A stretch of DNA of 64,000 bases from Anaerolineales bacterium (GCA_020634935.1 JACKAT010000025.1:1-64000); one strand, 5' to 3'. Shown: positions 45,510 to 54,530, counted from the first letter of the stretch. The notes: generated by a model from the sequence alone, not told the origin. Numbers and translations are program-made.

Positions 45510-46640
45510 GTGTCAATAACCGATTCACCACCATCCCCTAAACGCCCTTATGCTCCTCAACCGAAAGCCCAAATGGCTATAGGTTGTATTTTTATCCCTG
45601 TAATGTTGGCTGTGGTCATTATGGTAGGCTTGTTTTACCTGCGTTCTAACGCCTCCACCAGCTTTATCGTTCCGGACGGTGATGTCGCTCTAGTCCGTAC
45701 CCAGCCGGACGAGTCGACTCCTCTCATTGCGCGTTTTGGTCCAAAACGCGCGCTTGAGATTACCGGGCGCACTGAAGAGTGGCGCTGGCTGCAAGTGCGT
45801 TTATGGGACGGCCGCACTGGCTGGACTCTCCGCCCCCTTGATATTTTGATTTGGCGGCTGGACGCTCCCATTACCCAGCCGGCTGAGGCGAAGGATGAAC
45901 CCGTACCCGTAACCCCGATCACTGAAGCAATGGAGCCAATTCCAGCTACTTCTTTTACCATGGGAAGTCCGCCTGGCCTGGGCGAAAATGACGAACAGCC
46001 CGCCCACGCTGTAAGCTTGTCGGCCTTTGAAATTGATCGAACCGAAGTAACGGTTGGTCAATATTGGCAGTGTATTGAGGCCGGAGTCTGCGCCCCGCCC
46101 ACCAGTGATGCCAGCACTACCGAGGTTAACTATCTCAATGATCCGGCTTACGACAACTATCCAATGGTCAACATCCCCTGGACCGAAGCCAACAATTACT
46201 GTCATTGGTACGGTAAACGGCTGCCCACGGAAGCCGAATGGGAACTCGCTGCTGGGTGGGATAGCCGTAAGCAGGCGAAATATCTGTGGCCTTGGGGCAA
46301 CGATCCCGCTGCCGGTAAGCCTAATATCGGCGAAACCTCAGTTGGGCAGGCCGCCCCGGTTGGGTCTTTTCCCGACGATATTTCTCCGGCGGGTCTGTTG
46401 GATATGGGCGGTAATGTCAGCGAGTGGGTGTTTGATTGGTATAAGGCCGATTACTATCGCATAGCCGATGACACTAATCCGATTGGCCCTTCTCAGCGGC
46501 GGGGCGAAGGGACCGGCCGCGTGGTCCGCGGTGGCTCTTTTTCCGACCCGATTGACGAGGCCCGAGCCGCCAATCGTCGCAATCAGGCCGAAGAGTACGG
46601 GAATCCAACGGTTGGTTTTCGCTGTGCCAAAGACGGATAA
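45510..46640 (+). CDS. FGE/SUMF1-domain protein with signal anchor and SH3-like domain
   Basis: 376 aa from GTG 45510; an ATG at 45573 is possible. A membrane anchor (about 23-43) is followed by an SH3b-like segment (VALVRTQPDESTPLI to DGRTGWTL) and a formylglycine-generating-enzyme fold: TSFTMGSPPGLGENDEQPAH, FEIDRTEVTVGQYWQCIEAG, CHWYGKRLPTEAEWELAAGW, GGNVSEWVFDWY and VVRGGSFSDP, ending VGFRCAKD. The fold is clear; the copper-binding Cys pair of true FGE was not found in the expected C-terminal place, so it may be a non-enzymatic member. Extracytoplasmic location, within the cbb3 cluster. Confidence 0.88.
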   Translation: MSITDSPPSPKRPYAPQPKAQMAIGCIFIPVMLAVVIMVGLFYLRSNASTSFIVPDGDVALVRTQPDESTPLIARFGPKRALEITGRTEEWRWLQVRLWDGRTGWTLRPLDILIWRLDAPITQPAEAKDEPVPVTPITEAMEPIPATSFTMGSPPGLGENDEQPAHAVSLSAFEIDRTEVTVGQYWQCIEAGVCAPPTSDASTTEVNYLNDPAYDNYPMVNIPWTEANNYCHWYGKRLPTEAEWELAAGWDSRKQAKYLWPWGNDPAAGKPNIGETSVGQAAPVGSFPDDISPAGLLDMGGNVSEWVFDWYKADYYRIADDTNPIGPSQRRGEGTGRVVRGGSFSDPIDEARAANRRNQAEEYGNPTVGFRCAKDG

Positions 46641-46771
46641 GATCGAGGTATCTGAGCGGGCTGCAAAACAGACCACCATTCAAATGACAGTTACTTTTGC
46701 TCGAATAGGAAATACTGAACCGAAATTCTCCCTGGAAATGGGAAAAATATCAAAGCGAGGAGATTATATTA

Positions 46772-47257
46772 ATGACTGCCATCCAAAAACTCATCTTGAT
46801 TTGTAGCGCGGCTTTAGTTTTACTGGTAGGTTGTGATTCTTCTTTGGACGCATTGCCTACCCCAACCCCGGTTGACGTGGCGCTACAACGGCTCAACCAG
46901 CCAACGGCAACTACCGAGCCACAGCAAAGTGCTCCCGCTGCCGGCGGTGAAAGTTCTGATCCTGAAACGGTATTTACCGGAGCCGGTTGTATCGCCTGCC
47001 ACGCCATAACCGATGATGCCCCACCAGGCGTTGGCCCCAGTATGGTAGGCTTAGTTGATTTCGCAACTGAGGTGATTAAATCCCCCGACTACACCGGCAA
47101 AGCCACCACTGTTGAGGAATATATCCGCGAGTCAATTCTCGATCCCACCATTTATCTGGTGCCTGATTACCAACCGGTCATGCCAACGACGTATAAAGAC
47201 ACTTTGAGTGAAGAGCAAATTTCGCAATTGACCGAATATTTACTAACCTTTAAGTAG
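46772..47257 (+). CDS. Lipoprotein monoheme cytochrome c
   Basis: 161 aa. A type II signal peptide ends at LVLLVGC (Cys21 lipidated). A Thr/Pro/Gln-rich linker precedes a class I cytochrome domain with CIACH (about 74-78) and an axial Met in QPVMPTTYKD. The fold and the ending LSEEQISQLTEYLLTFK match small cytochrome c domains of COX2/CcoP. It may carry electrons to the oxidase. GAGGAG precedes the ATG. Confidence 0.9.
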   Translation: MTAIQKLILICSAALVLLVGCDSSLDALPTPTPVDVALQRLNQPTATTEPQQSAPAAGGESSDPETVFTGAGCIACHAITDDAPPGVGPSMVGLVDFATEVIKSPDYTGKATTVEEYIRESILDPTIYLVPDYQPVMPTTYKDTLSEEQISQLTEYLLTFK

Positions 47258-47360
47258 GTTAAGACGATCACCTCAATAATTGAGTGAGATGGCGTAAGAT
47301 ACTCTTAACTTTGTTCTACAAAAGCGCTTATTTTTTGAGAAGATAGTTCAGAATCATCTT

Positions 47361-47399
47361 AAAAGTGGTAGTCGATCACCGGCTATCACTTTTTATTTT
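47361..47399 (+). terminator. Terminator of the cbb3 accessory operon
   Basis: AAAAGTGGTAG (47361-47371) pairs with CTATCACTTTT (one G-U), followed by TTTTTATTTT. Confidence 0.75.
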
Positions 47400-47406
47400 G
47401 TCCAGT

Positions 47407-47434
47407 TTGTCAGCCAACTGTATGGGTCTATAAT
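47407..47434 (+). promoter_or_regulatory. Promoter of serC
   Basis: TTGTCA (47407-47412), 16-bp spacer, TATAAT (47429-47434); start near 47441, about 30 nt before the serC ATG. Confidence 0.7.
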
Positions 47435-47472
47435 GAGGACATCAGTTCGTGATATTACGCAAGGGGGTAACG

Positions 47473-48564
47473 ATGTATAACCGAATTTTTAATTTTAGTC
47501 CCGGTCCGGCTGTTTTACCGGTCCCGGTGTTAGAGCGCGCCCGTGACGAGATGTTAAACTACCAGGGTTGCGGCATGTCGGTGCTGGAAATGAGCCACCG
47601 CTCCCACGAGTTTGAGCAAATCTTAAGCAAGGCCGAGGCCGGGTTGCGCCGCATAATGGGCATTCCCAACGACTACGTTGTTTTATTTTTGCAGGGAGGA
47701 GCCAGCTTGCAATTTGCTATGGTTCCCCAAAACTTGTTTTTGCAAGACCAGCCGGTCGATGTGCTGCATACCGGAGCTTGGACTAAAAAAGCCATTGATG
47801 ATCTAAAAAAGGTAGCGGCCTACCATATCGCCGCCTCAACTGAATCCGAGAATTTCACCCGCTTGCCCACCTCGACGGAAACCACCTTTAGCCAGAACGC
47901 GTCCTACGTTCATATCTGCTCTAATAACACCATCTTTGGTACGCAGTGGACCACATTTCCGGATACGGGTGAGGTGCCGTTGGTGGCCGACATGTCCTCT
48001 GATATCTTGTCTCGTCCGGTGGATGTGTCTCAGTTTGGCTTGATCTTTGCCGGCGCACAAAAAAATATCGGACCGGCCGGCGTCACCGTGGTGATTATGC
48101 GCCCCGAACTGGCCGAACGCGCGCCCCAAAAGCTGTCCACCATGCTTCAATACCGGACCCATATCAAGCAGCAGTCGCTTTACAACACACCGCCCACTTT
48201 TGCTGTGTATATAGTCGGTTTGGTTCTGGAATGGATCGAGGCTGAGGGCGGGCTGCCGGTAATTACCGGACGCAATCAAGAGAAAGCCGATATCCTTTAC
48301 CAGGCAATCGATAGGACAGATTTTTACACCTGCCCGGTAGCTAAGCCGGATCGATCTAAGATGAATGTCATCTGCCGGGTCGCCGGGGGGGATGAAGCGC
48401 TAGAAAAGAAATTTGTTAGTGAAGCTACCCAAGCCAGCTTAAGCAGTGTTAAAGGACATCGCTCGGTGGGGGGGCTGCGTTTTTCAATTTATAATGCCCA
48501 ACCAATGGCCGGTGTAGAGGCTTTAGCTGAATTTATGCGAGCGTTTGAGCAGAAATACGGCTAA
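47473..48564 (+). CDS. serC: Phosphoserine transaminase
   Basis: 363 aa. Converts 3-phosphohydroxypyruvate and glutamate to phosphoserine in serine synthesis (and may act in pyridoxal phosphate synthesis). The N-terminus after Met is YNRIFNFSPGPAVLPVPVLE; the PLP lysine is in FAGAQKNIGPAG (Lys197). GHRSVGGLRFSIYNAQPMAGV is the usual C-terminal block. ATG 47473 is chosen because AAGGGGG lies seven bases upstream; a GTG at 47449 is less likely. Convergent with the thioesterase gene, five bases apart. Confidence 0.97.
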   Translation: MYNRIFNFSPGPAVLPVPVLERARDEMLNYQGCGMSVLEMSHRSHEFEQILSKAEAGLRRIMGIPNDYVVLFLQGGASLQFAMVPQNLFLQDQPVDVLHTGAWTKKAIDDLKKVAAYHIAASTESENFTRLPTSTETTFSQNASYVHICSNNTIFGTQWTTFPDTGEVPLVADMSSDILSRPVDVSQFGLIFAGAQKNIGPAGVTVVIMRPELAERAPQKLSTMLQYRTHIKQQSLYNTPPTFAVYIVGLVLEWIEAEGGLPVITGRNQEKADILYQAIDRTDFYTCPVAKPDRSKMNVICRVAGGDEALEKKFVSEATQASLSSVKGHRSVGGLRFSIYNAQPMAGVEALAEFMRAFEQKYG

Positions 48565-48569
48565 TAGGT

Positions 48570-49031
48570 TTACGAGCGTTTTAATCGACGCCGCTGGCGG
48601 GCATTGGCTTCCTGCCAGCGGCGTTTTTCTTGCTCCGTCTCGATGAGCAGCGACGGCACCCGAGTCGTTTGGCCATCCTCATCAAGAGCAACATAGACCA
48701 AATAGGCCGTATTGGTATGGGTCTGCTCCCCGGTGATGAGATTTTCAGTCTTAACGACGACCTCAACCTCCATTGAACTGGACCCCACCCAGGTCATATT
48801 CGCCTCAAGCATTAACATATCGCCCACGTTAACCGGCGAGTGAAACGTCATCGAGTCCATCGCTACCGTAACTACCGGTCGGCGAGAGTGCCGCATGGCG
48901 CATAGGCCCCCAGTTTCATCGACTAATTTCATGATATTACCCCCATGAACACTCCCCATTGGGTTGGCGTGCTCCGGCAGCATAAGCTGATTTAGCGCTA
49001 CCCGACTTTCTTTAACTCGTTTGCCTGTCAT
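48570..49031 (-). CDS. Acyl-CoA thioesterase, hotdog fold (YciA-like)
   Basis: 153 aa. Hydrolyses acyl-CoA to free acid and CoA. The hotdog helix motif is in PMGSVHGGNIMKLVDETGGLCA, and VTVAMDSMTFHSPVNVGDMLML follows, the conserved strand-turn of YciA-type enzymes. The end is basic (ARQRRRLKRS). The size is normal. Substrate chain length is not readable. Confidence 0.93.
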   Translation of the reverse strand: MTGKRVKESRVALNQLMLPEHANPMGSVHGGNIMKLVDETGGLCAMRHSRRPVVTVAMDSMTFHSPVNVGDMLMLEANMTWVGSSSMEVEVVVKTENLITGEQTHTNTAYLVYVALDEDGQTTRVPSLLIETEQEKRRWQEANARQRRRLKRS

Positions 49032-49059
49032 TCAAAGTCCTTAAAATAGATGGTTAATA

Positions 49060-49110
49060 GGATGGTTCGTTGGTTGGATAGTGGGTTAGTGAGCTGACAA
49101 CGAACCATCC
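49060..49110. repeat. GGATGG-type hairpin
   Basis: GGATGGTTCGTTG (49060-49072) and CAACGAACCATCC (49098-49110), a perfect 13-bp stem with a 25-nt loop. It is between two minus-strand genes and may serve as a terminator for the 49117-49665 gene. Confidence 0.7.
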
Positions 49111-49116
49111 AACCAT

Positions 49117-49665
49117 CTAGAGTTGGTCAGACTCTATCATTTCTTTGATTAAGTTTGCCAATAAGCGGCGGGTCTCAACGTCGATGGCGCCGCTGGTGGC
49201 ATCTTCAAAACGGCGGACACGCTCTTTCTCCCGAAAGTAGTAGGCCAGATTAGGAATAATCCGCATGGCTTCGCGGCATAAAGCCCGCAGTGTCATTAAC
49301 CCATCGATCTCATCCAGCCCCGTAGCTCGCTGTTTTTCGATTTCTTCGGTTAGCCGCTTTAGCTCAGCCCGCCAAAGATCAACGTTGATTTCGGAGTGAA
49401 GGTAATATTTCGCCTCGCCGACCATTAACATTTCTAATATATTGTATTCGGCTGTGGTTAAAGCGTTGCCCTGCTCCAACTTAGCCAAAACGGGCCAGAA
49501 TAAATCGCCCACTTTAGCTTGAAAGGTCTCCCGAGCCAAACCCTCCAGATCGAAGATAAGCGTTTGAAATTCTTGATAATGTGTTTCGGATTCTTGTTTA
49601 AAGGTTTGAGTAGCGCGATCGATCATATCATCGATCTTGGTCTCAACATCTTGAACGGTGGGCAT
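49117..49665 (-). CDS. Hypothetical helical protein, 182 aa
   Basis: Unknown function. Almost wholly alpha-helical by composition, with likely coiled coils at about 5-50 and 100-125 (ELKRLTEEIEKQRAT). No signal peptide, membrane helix or Cys cluster beyond one Cys (LCREAM). AAGGAGATGATCC precedes the ATG. It is not in an obvious operon; the gap to 49956 holds only a palindrome CCTTAAATTTAAGG (49736-49749). Confidence 0.75.
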   Translation of the reverse strand: MPTVQDVETKIDDMIDRATQTFKQESETHYQEFQTLIFDLEGLARETFQAKVGDLFWPVLAKLEQGNALTTAEYNILEMLMVGEAKYYLHSEINVDLWRAELKRLTEEIEKQRATGLDEIDGLMTLRALCREAMRIIPNLAYYFREKERVRRFEDATSGAIDVETRRLLANLIKEMIESDQL

Positions 49666-49956
49666 TGGATCATCTCCTTATTTTCTATGATTCTTAAATC
49701 CAAGCAAACTGAGGTCGTGAAAACAATAATTTAATCCTTAAATTTAAGGGTACCGAAATTCATTTTGAATGTCAAGGCAGCCCATTAATGCCACCCTTTT
49801 CATCCGGTTAAAGGTAAAGTTGCCACCTTCGTAACTTCCACTAAAATCTCATGTACAGCATCGATAATAAAACTTTACCGAGGAGTCATAAAGCGGGGTT
49901 ATTAAGAACAATACACCGCTTTACGCGCTTGCTCTTTATTTTTAGGGGAGATGAAA

Positions 49957-50256
49957 ATGGCCGTTACAAAACTCACCGGCGAGGAAATTGAGGCTAATTT
50001 AAAAAACCTGCCTCACTGGGAAGTAAAGAATGAAAAACTTCACCGCGAGCTTAAATTTAAAGATTTTGTCCAAGCCTGGGGGTTTATGACCCAAGCAGCC
50101 ATGCTGGCCGAACAGATGGATCATCATCCTGAATGGCAGAATGTGTGGAATAAAGTGGTGATCGACTTAACTACACACAGCGCTAAAGGCATCAGCCGGC
50201 TCGATTTTGAGTTAGCTCAAAAAATGAACGCGATTGCCAGCAATATGGGTGTTTAG
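49957..50256 (+). CDS. Pterin-4a-carbinolamine dehydratase
   Basis: 99 aa from ATG 49957; ATG 49951 would be too close to AGGGGAG. Dehydrates 4a-hydroxytetrahydrobiopterin. The active-site signature is AEQMDHHPEWQNVWNKVVI and then LTTHSAKGISRLDFELAQKM, with the conserved His pair and Pro-Glu-Trp. Length equals the family norm. No aromatic hydroxylase is in the window, so it may serve another pterin or molybdopterin-related role. Confidence 0.93.
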   Translation: MAVTKLTGEEIEANLKNLPHWEVKNEKLHRELKFKDFVQAWGFMTQAAMLAEQMDHHPEWQNVWNKVVIDLTTHSAKGISRLDFELAQKMNAIASNMGV

Positions 50257-50281
50257 AGCTGATCGAGGCTGATCGTCAAAT

Positions 50282-50309
50282 TTGCACTTTTTACTCGTAA
50301 GCTTATAAT
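50282..50309 (+). promoter_or_regulatory. Promoter of tRNA-Val
   Basis: TTGCAC (50282-50287), 16-bp spacer, TATAAT (50304-50309); transcription would start a few bases before the tRNA. Confidence 0.7.
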
Positions 50310-50322
50310 AAAATATTGTTTC

Positions 50323-50396
50323 GGGCGGTTAGCTCAGTTGGTTAGAGCGCCACGTTGACATCGTGGAGGCCACAAGTTCGAGTCTTGTACCGCCCA
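50323..50396 (+). tRNA. tRNA-Val (anticodon GAC)
   Basis: GGGCGGT pairs with ACCGCCC, D arm GCTC-AGTTGGTTA-GAGC, anticodon stem CCACG/CGTGG with loop TTGACAT (GAC), T arm ACAAG-TTCGAGT-CTTGT, discriminator A (50396). CCA is not encoded. Confidence 0.97.
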
Positions 50397-50409
50397 TTAG
50401 TCCAAAGAA

Positions 50410-50433
50410 GGCCTGGGAAACCAGGCCATTTTT
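50410..50433 (+). terminator. Terminator after tRNA-Val
   Basis: GGCCTGG-GAAA-CCAGGCC (50410-50427) followed by ATTTTTG. A GNRA-like loop. Confidence 0.88.
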
Positions 50434-50562
50434 GTTGTTAGGACTTCTAACTAGTTGTTTAGTGAAGTCTCACAAAGTTTCTGTTTTTTTCGGGTACAGT
50501 ACAAATTTGCAATACTGGTTCATTCATTTAACCGAAAAAAGTTATCGTCTGGAGAATAAATT

Positions 50563-51834
50563 ATGTCCCAAAATGCACGAGTCGCCGCTGCTGATGAGCT
50601 CCTTGCTCAAGTTGATCCTGAATTACTGGAAGCTATCCGAGGCGAACGCCAACGCCAACTGGAGCAAATCGAGTTGATTGCCTCCGAAAATTACACCAGC
50701 GCCGCTGTTTTGGCCGCTCAAGGAACGGTGCTGACCAACAAATATGCCGAAGGCTACCCCGGTCATCGCTATTACGGTGGCTGTGAGTATGTTGACGTAG
50801 CTGAAGAGTTGGCTCGTTCTCGCGCTAAGCAGTTGTTTGGAGCGGAGCATGCCAACGTTCAGCCCCATTCCGGGGCTCAAGCCAACGCGGCGGCCTACAT
50901 GGCCCTGCTAAAACCCCGCGATACGGTTTTGGCTTTCAAACTCGATCATGGGGGTCACTTGACCCACGGTATGAAGATAAACTACTCAGGTCATTACTAT
51001 AATTTTGTTCAATACGGGGTCGATCCCGATACGGAACAACTTGACTACGATACCATCGCCGCTCTAGCTGAAGAACACAAACCCAAACTGCTGCTGGCCG
51101 GCGCCAGCGCCTATCCGCGTGAGTGGGATTTCCCCCGCCTGCGAGAAATTGCCGATAGTGTCGGGGCCTATCTGATGATGGATATGGCTCATATTGCCGG
51201 CATGGTCGCCGCCGGCTTGCATTCCGACCCGGTGCCGTACTGCGACATTGTCACCACTACCACCCACAAAACGCTGCGAGGGCCGCGCGGGGGGCTAATT
51301 CTATGCCAGGAACAACACGCCAAGGCTATCGATCGGGCGGTCTTTCCCGGCATTCAGGGCGGCCCTTTAATGCACGTTATCGCGGCCAAAGCCGTAGCCT
51401 TTCACGAAGCGCTTCAACCCAATTTTAAAACCTATCAGCAGGCCATTCTGGATAATGCCCAGATGCTGGCCCGAACCATCGCTGAAGGCGACCTGCGGCT
51501 GGTCAGCGGCGGCACCGATAACCATCTGATGCTGGTTGATCTGCGCCCTGCCAATGTAACCGGCCAGGAAGGCGAAGATGCCTTGCATCAGGCCGGTATT
51601 ACCATCAACAAAAATCTGATCCCCTTCGATCCCCGCCCGCCGCGTGTCACCAGCGGTATTCGGTTAGGGACGCCGGCTATTACTACCCGCGGCTTTGGGT
51701 TGGAAGAAGTTCGCGTTGTCGGCCAGTGCATTGTGGAAACGATTTACCACGCTCAAGATGAGGCCAAACTAAAAGAGATTCGCCAAGTCACCGCCGAACT
51801 TTGCTCGCGTTTTCCCGTGCCGGGTCTGGAGTAA
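50563..51834 (+). CDS. glyA: Serine hydroxymethyltransferase
   Basis: 423 aa. Interconverts serine and glycine with tetrahydrofolate, the main one-carbon source. IELIASENYTSAAVLAAQG, TNKYAEGYPGHRYYGGCEYV and the PLP site TTTTHKTLRGPRGG (Lys236) are all present. The end EEVRVVGQCIV matches other GlyA. CTGGAGAATAA precedes the ATG. Upstream, GACTTC/GAAGTC with ACTA/TAGT (50442-50469) forms a hairpin in the leader whose role is not known. Confidence 0.97.
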   Translation: MSQNARVAAADELLAQVDPELLEAIRGERQRQLEQIELIASENYTSAAVLAAQGTVLTNKYAEGYPGHRYYGGCEYVDVAEELARSRAKQLFGAEHANVQPHSGAQANAAAYMALLKPRDTVLAFKLDHGGHLTHGMKINYSGHYYNFVQYGVDPDTEQLDYDTIAALAEEHKPKLLLAGASAYPREWDFPRLREIADSVGAYLMMDMAHIAGMVAAGLHSDPVPYCDIVTTTTHKTLRGPRGGLILCQEQHAKAIDRAVFPGIQGGPLMHVIAAKAVAFHEALQPNFKTYQQAILDNAQMLARTIAEGDLRLVSGGTDNHLMLVDLRPANVTGQEGEDALHQAGITINKNLIPFDPRPPRVTSGIRLGTPAITTRGFGLEEVRVVGQCIVETIYHAQDEAKLKEIRQVTAELCSRFPVPGLE

Positions 51835-51906
51835 CCTCCGGCTGTAGAACTTAAAGGATCGTGGACTAACTAACTTCCTCAATTGCCCGTCATCCGTAGT
51901 GTGTCG

Positions 51907-52155
51907 GACGTTGATCGGTCGTCGCCAGATTTTTCGGCAGTCGTTTCTAGCATTTTCGACTACCGCAGAATTTGGCGACGACTTTTCACGACGTTGATCA
52001 GTCGTCGCCAGATTTTTCGGCAGTCGTTTCTAGCGTTTTCGACTACCGCAGCATATTTCGACGACTTTTCACGACGTTGATCGGTTGTCGCCAAATTTTT
52101 CGGCGATTGTTTCTAGCATTTTTGACCGCCGAAAAGTTTTTCGGCGACTTTAGCG
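51907..52155. repeat. Three tandem 83-bp hairpin units
   Basis: GACGTTGATCGGTCGTCGCC begins at 51907 and recurs at 51990 and 52073 with few changes (the third is diverged). Each unit folds: GTCGTCGCC with GGCGACGAC, and inside AGTCG with CGACT. It fills the gap between glyA and the HAD gene; no gene in 51835-52172. Confidence 0.88.
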
Positions 52156-52172
52156 ACAGTCACTCTCATTTT

Positions 52173-52781
52173 TCAAGCCACCCCCGTTAAATCGACCAAC
52201 TGCTTTCGGGCCAACTCAGGATGTTTGAAATGGATGGTCTGCATTCCGACCTGTCGCGCACCTTCGATGTTTTCGATAAAGTCATCGATAAAGAGCGCTT
52301 CAGCCGGGCTGACCTCAATACTGTCAGCCGCCAGATAGTAAATTTTGGGGTCCGGCTTCATCAGGCCCACTTCCGATGAGATCACTACGCCGTCAAAATA
52401 ATCGATGAATGGATAAACATTTGTCCACAAAGGCCGGGCATCATCGGCATAATTACTCAGCAGCCCAGTGCGATAGCCGGCCTGGCGTAGCCGCTGAATG
52501 TGGGCCACCAGGTCGTGGTTCATTTCATCCCCGGCGAAAAAATCCCGCCGCATATGAGCCAGATCAGCCGGATCAAGCCTAAAGTGCTCGCCGAGCCACT
52601 GCCAATGCGATTGGTAACTTTTTTGGCCTAACTGCGCCTGCCGGCCTGAGTCGCTATTAAAAACTAGATGCTCAAAATCCCACGCATCCAGGCCAAGCTT
52701 TTTGGCCCAGGTTTCGCGCCCCGCCCGGCTTTGCGTCCGAATCAGTACCCCGCCGACATCGAAGATGACCGCTTCTATCAT
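52173..52781 (-). CDS. HAD superfamily hydrolase (subfamily IA)
   Basis: 202 aa. Motif I is IFDVGGVL, in which the second catalytic Asp is replaced by Gly as in a known HAD subgroup with G-G-V; motif II is LLSNYADD; motif III Lys is in GLMKPDPKIYYLA; motif IV is FIDDFIENIEGA. The cap is a four-helix insert with WAKKLGLDAWDFE. Epoxide-hydrolase-N-terminal-like or phosphatase members have this shape; substrate unknown. Convergent with the glyA repeat tail. Confidence 0.9.
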   Translation of the reverse strand: MIEAVIFDVGGVLIRTQSRAGRETWAKKLGLDAWDFEHLVFNSDSGRQAQLGQKSYQSHWQWLGEHFRLDPADLAHMRRDFFAGDEMNHDLVAHIQRLRQAGYRTGLLSNYADDARPLWTNVYPFIDYFDGVVISSEVGLMKPDPKIYYLAADSIEVSPAEALFIDDFIENIEGARQVGMQTIHFKHPELARKQLVDLTGVA

Positions 52782-52801
52782 AAATACGCTACTCCTACTT
52801 C

Positions 52802-53023
52802 TCTGAAAATAAGATTGTAGGACAAACTTAAGTTTGTCCTATGGAATTTTCATTGTCGCTGTCGTCCGGTAAGAACTGTTCGACTCCTCTGAAAATAGCG
52901 ATCCGGAGCGTCAAAGTTTACTTTGACCCCAACGGGGATGACCAAGCCAGCTTTGTCGCTCCAATAGTCGCTCCCATAAATTTTCATTCTCGCTGTCGTC
53001 TCAACCGAGACTGTTCGACTCCC
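52802..53023. repeat. Two tandem modules of repeat family B
   Basis: Module 1 (52802-52888) carries the AGGACAAACTT/AAGTTTGTCCT palindrome also seen at 20768-20853. Module 2 (52885-53023) carries CAAAGTTTACTTTG also seen at 3421-3548. Flanks CTCTGAAAAT and ATTTTCATTGTCGC or ATTTTCATTCTCGC plus GTTCGACTCC are shared. The gap 52782-53224 holds no gene. Confidence 0.85.
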
Positions 53024-53156
53024 TAGGATTTTCGTCAATATGATTGATTGTACGGCTATCGCCAAAAAGTCATAATCAGTCGAACGACTATCCTGAGAGG
53101 TTGAGCCTGGCAAGGCCATATCGAAGAGGGTGGTGTATCCCAACCTGAAATGGGGA

Positions 53157-53185
53157 TTGTCAGGGTCAAACAGGTATGCTATACT
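53157..53185 (+). promoter_or_regulatory. Promoter of the 65-aa gene
   Basis: TTGTCA (53157-53162), 17-bp spacer, TATACT (53180-53185); the ATG follows at 53225. Confidence 0.65.
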
Positions 53186-53224
53186 GTTCGTTAGATTTTA
53201 TGTAAGGTTAACCGGCTAAACGCA

Positions 53225-53422
53225 ATGAACCAACCTTTCGATGATCCCCTCGATACCTTACCGGACGAACCGGATAGCCAGCGCCCGACCCTGCTAACCA
53301 TTTTGATTTTGCTCCTTTTGATAGTGGCAATGCTGGCGACACTAGTCTGGCCTATTATCCAAAGTTACAGCCCGGGTCGCCTCCCTCCAACGCCCACATC
53401 TTCCTTTTTGCAAGAGGCTTGA
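53225..53422 (+). CDS. Small single-helix membrane protein, 65 aa
   Basis: An acidic, Pro-rich N-terminus (PFDDPLDTLPDEPD), one strong membrane helix (about 22-46, Leu/Ile-rich) and a short Pro/Thr end. Good promoter upstream, weak ribosome site. No family recognised. It converges on the LysM lipoprotein gene. Confidence 0.6.
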   Translation: MNQPFDDPLDTLPDEPDSQRPTLLTILILLLLIVAMLATLVWPIIQSYSPGRLPPTPTSSFLQEA

Positions 53423-53449
53423 CGGCCCAATTATCTCGACTATTGCCCT

Positions 53450-54445
53450 TTACTGTGGCTGCAATCCCTGAGCCAGTACCTCGTACCGGGCGACTGTTCC
53501 CTCCGGCGCGATCAAATCGACCTCGAACGGGGTAGTCGCCCCGGCTTTGAGTAAAGTTACCACCAGTTCAACCTGGCGCTGGGCCAATACGCGGTCGGCC
53601 TCGTCATAGGCGATGACCACCAGCTGCACCGCCTCGACATCGGCGCTGCCGAAGTTGCGCAGTTGGCCGGTTACCCGGTACGCTCCGGACGACTGCCGCT
53701 CACCGCGCAGGTCAAACGTTTCCAAATCGAAGTAGTAGCGCGTGTCCTCAGCCAGCGGTACGGCGGACACCGGCAAGATGCGATACTGAGCAAAACTACT
53801 CGGCGGGGTTTCGAACAACAGCGCAAACGGCGCCGACTGGCCGGGCAGGGCCACATCGAGCTGGGTAAAGGCCGCCTCTCTGGCCAGCAGACCACCTGCC
53901 TCATCCAACAGCGCGGCTTCGATTACAATTTCTGTCAGCAGTTTATGGCCAGGGTTGTATACCGTGCCGAAGCACCATAACGTTCCCTGGCGGGTTTCTT
54001 GAAAATTGATCGAATTTACCTTGAGTGGCAGCGGGGTAGGGGTCGGCGTGGGCGGATCTTCCGGGCCTTGCTCTGGCGGCGGAATAATCAGCCGCTGGCC
54101 GATTTGGAGGTAGCGCGGATCGGGAATGCCGTTGGCTTCCTGAAGCGCCTCGGTGGTGCGATCAAACTGAATGGCGATACTGAGCAGAGTATCGCCCGGC
54201 TCGATGGTGTAGATGACCGGGGTGGGGGTGATAGTCGGCGTGGGGGTGTTGACCGGCGTGGCCAGGCGCGGCGTCGAAGTCGCTCGCGGCGTAGGCGTGG
54301 CGATGTTGGTCTCGGCGGCGGGCGTGGCGGGGCCGGTAGCGCTGGCCGCCGGGGTGGGAGTGATAACCCGCCCACAGCCGGCCAGCCAACCGCTCACCAG
54401 CACCGCCGCCGCCAGCCGCGTTATAAATGCAAATCCGTCCTTCAT
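53450..54445 (-). CDS. LysM-domain lipoprotein
   Basis: 331 aa from ATG 54445, which gives a clear type II signal (RLAAAVLVSGWLAGC, Cys lipidated); upstream in-frame codons are rich in Arg/Phe and overlap the livK end. A long Thr/Pro linker leads to a LysM domain (YTIEPGDTLLSIAIQF to GQRLIIP) that binds peptidoglycan or chitin-like glycans. Two FxLYD-like beta domains follow, the first with WCFGTVYNPGHKLLTEIVIE, the second with YRVTGQLRNFGSADVEAVQL. A surface-anchored structural or scaffold protein is likely; no enzyme domain is present. Confidence 0.85.
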   Translation of the reverse strand: MKDGFAFITRLAAAVLVSGWLAGCGRVITPTPAASATGPATPAAETNIATPTPRATSTPRLATPVNTPTPTITPTPVIYTIEPGDTLLSIAIQFDRTTEALQEANGIPDPRYLQIGQRLIIPPPEQGPEDPPTPTPTPLPLKVNSINFQETRQGTLWCFGTVYNPGHKLLTEIVIEAALLDEAGGLLAREAAFTQLDVALPGQSAPFALLFETPPSSFAQYRILPVSAVPLAEDTRYYFDLETFDLRGERQSSGAYRVTGQLRNFGSADVEAVQLVVIAYDEADRVLAQRQVELVVTLLKAGATTPFEVDLIAPEGTVARYEVLAQGLQPQ

Positions 54446-54530
54446 GATAGCCCGGCATTGTACCACGAGATAGAAGCAATCGGGAAACGGACGCCGGGCA
54501 AATCCATTTCGCCGTCGGCTTCTCAACAAT

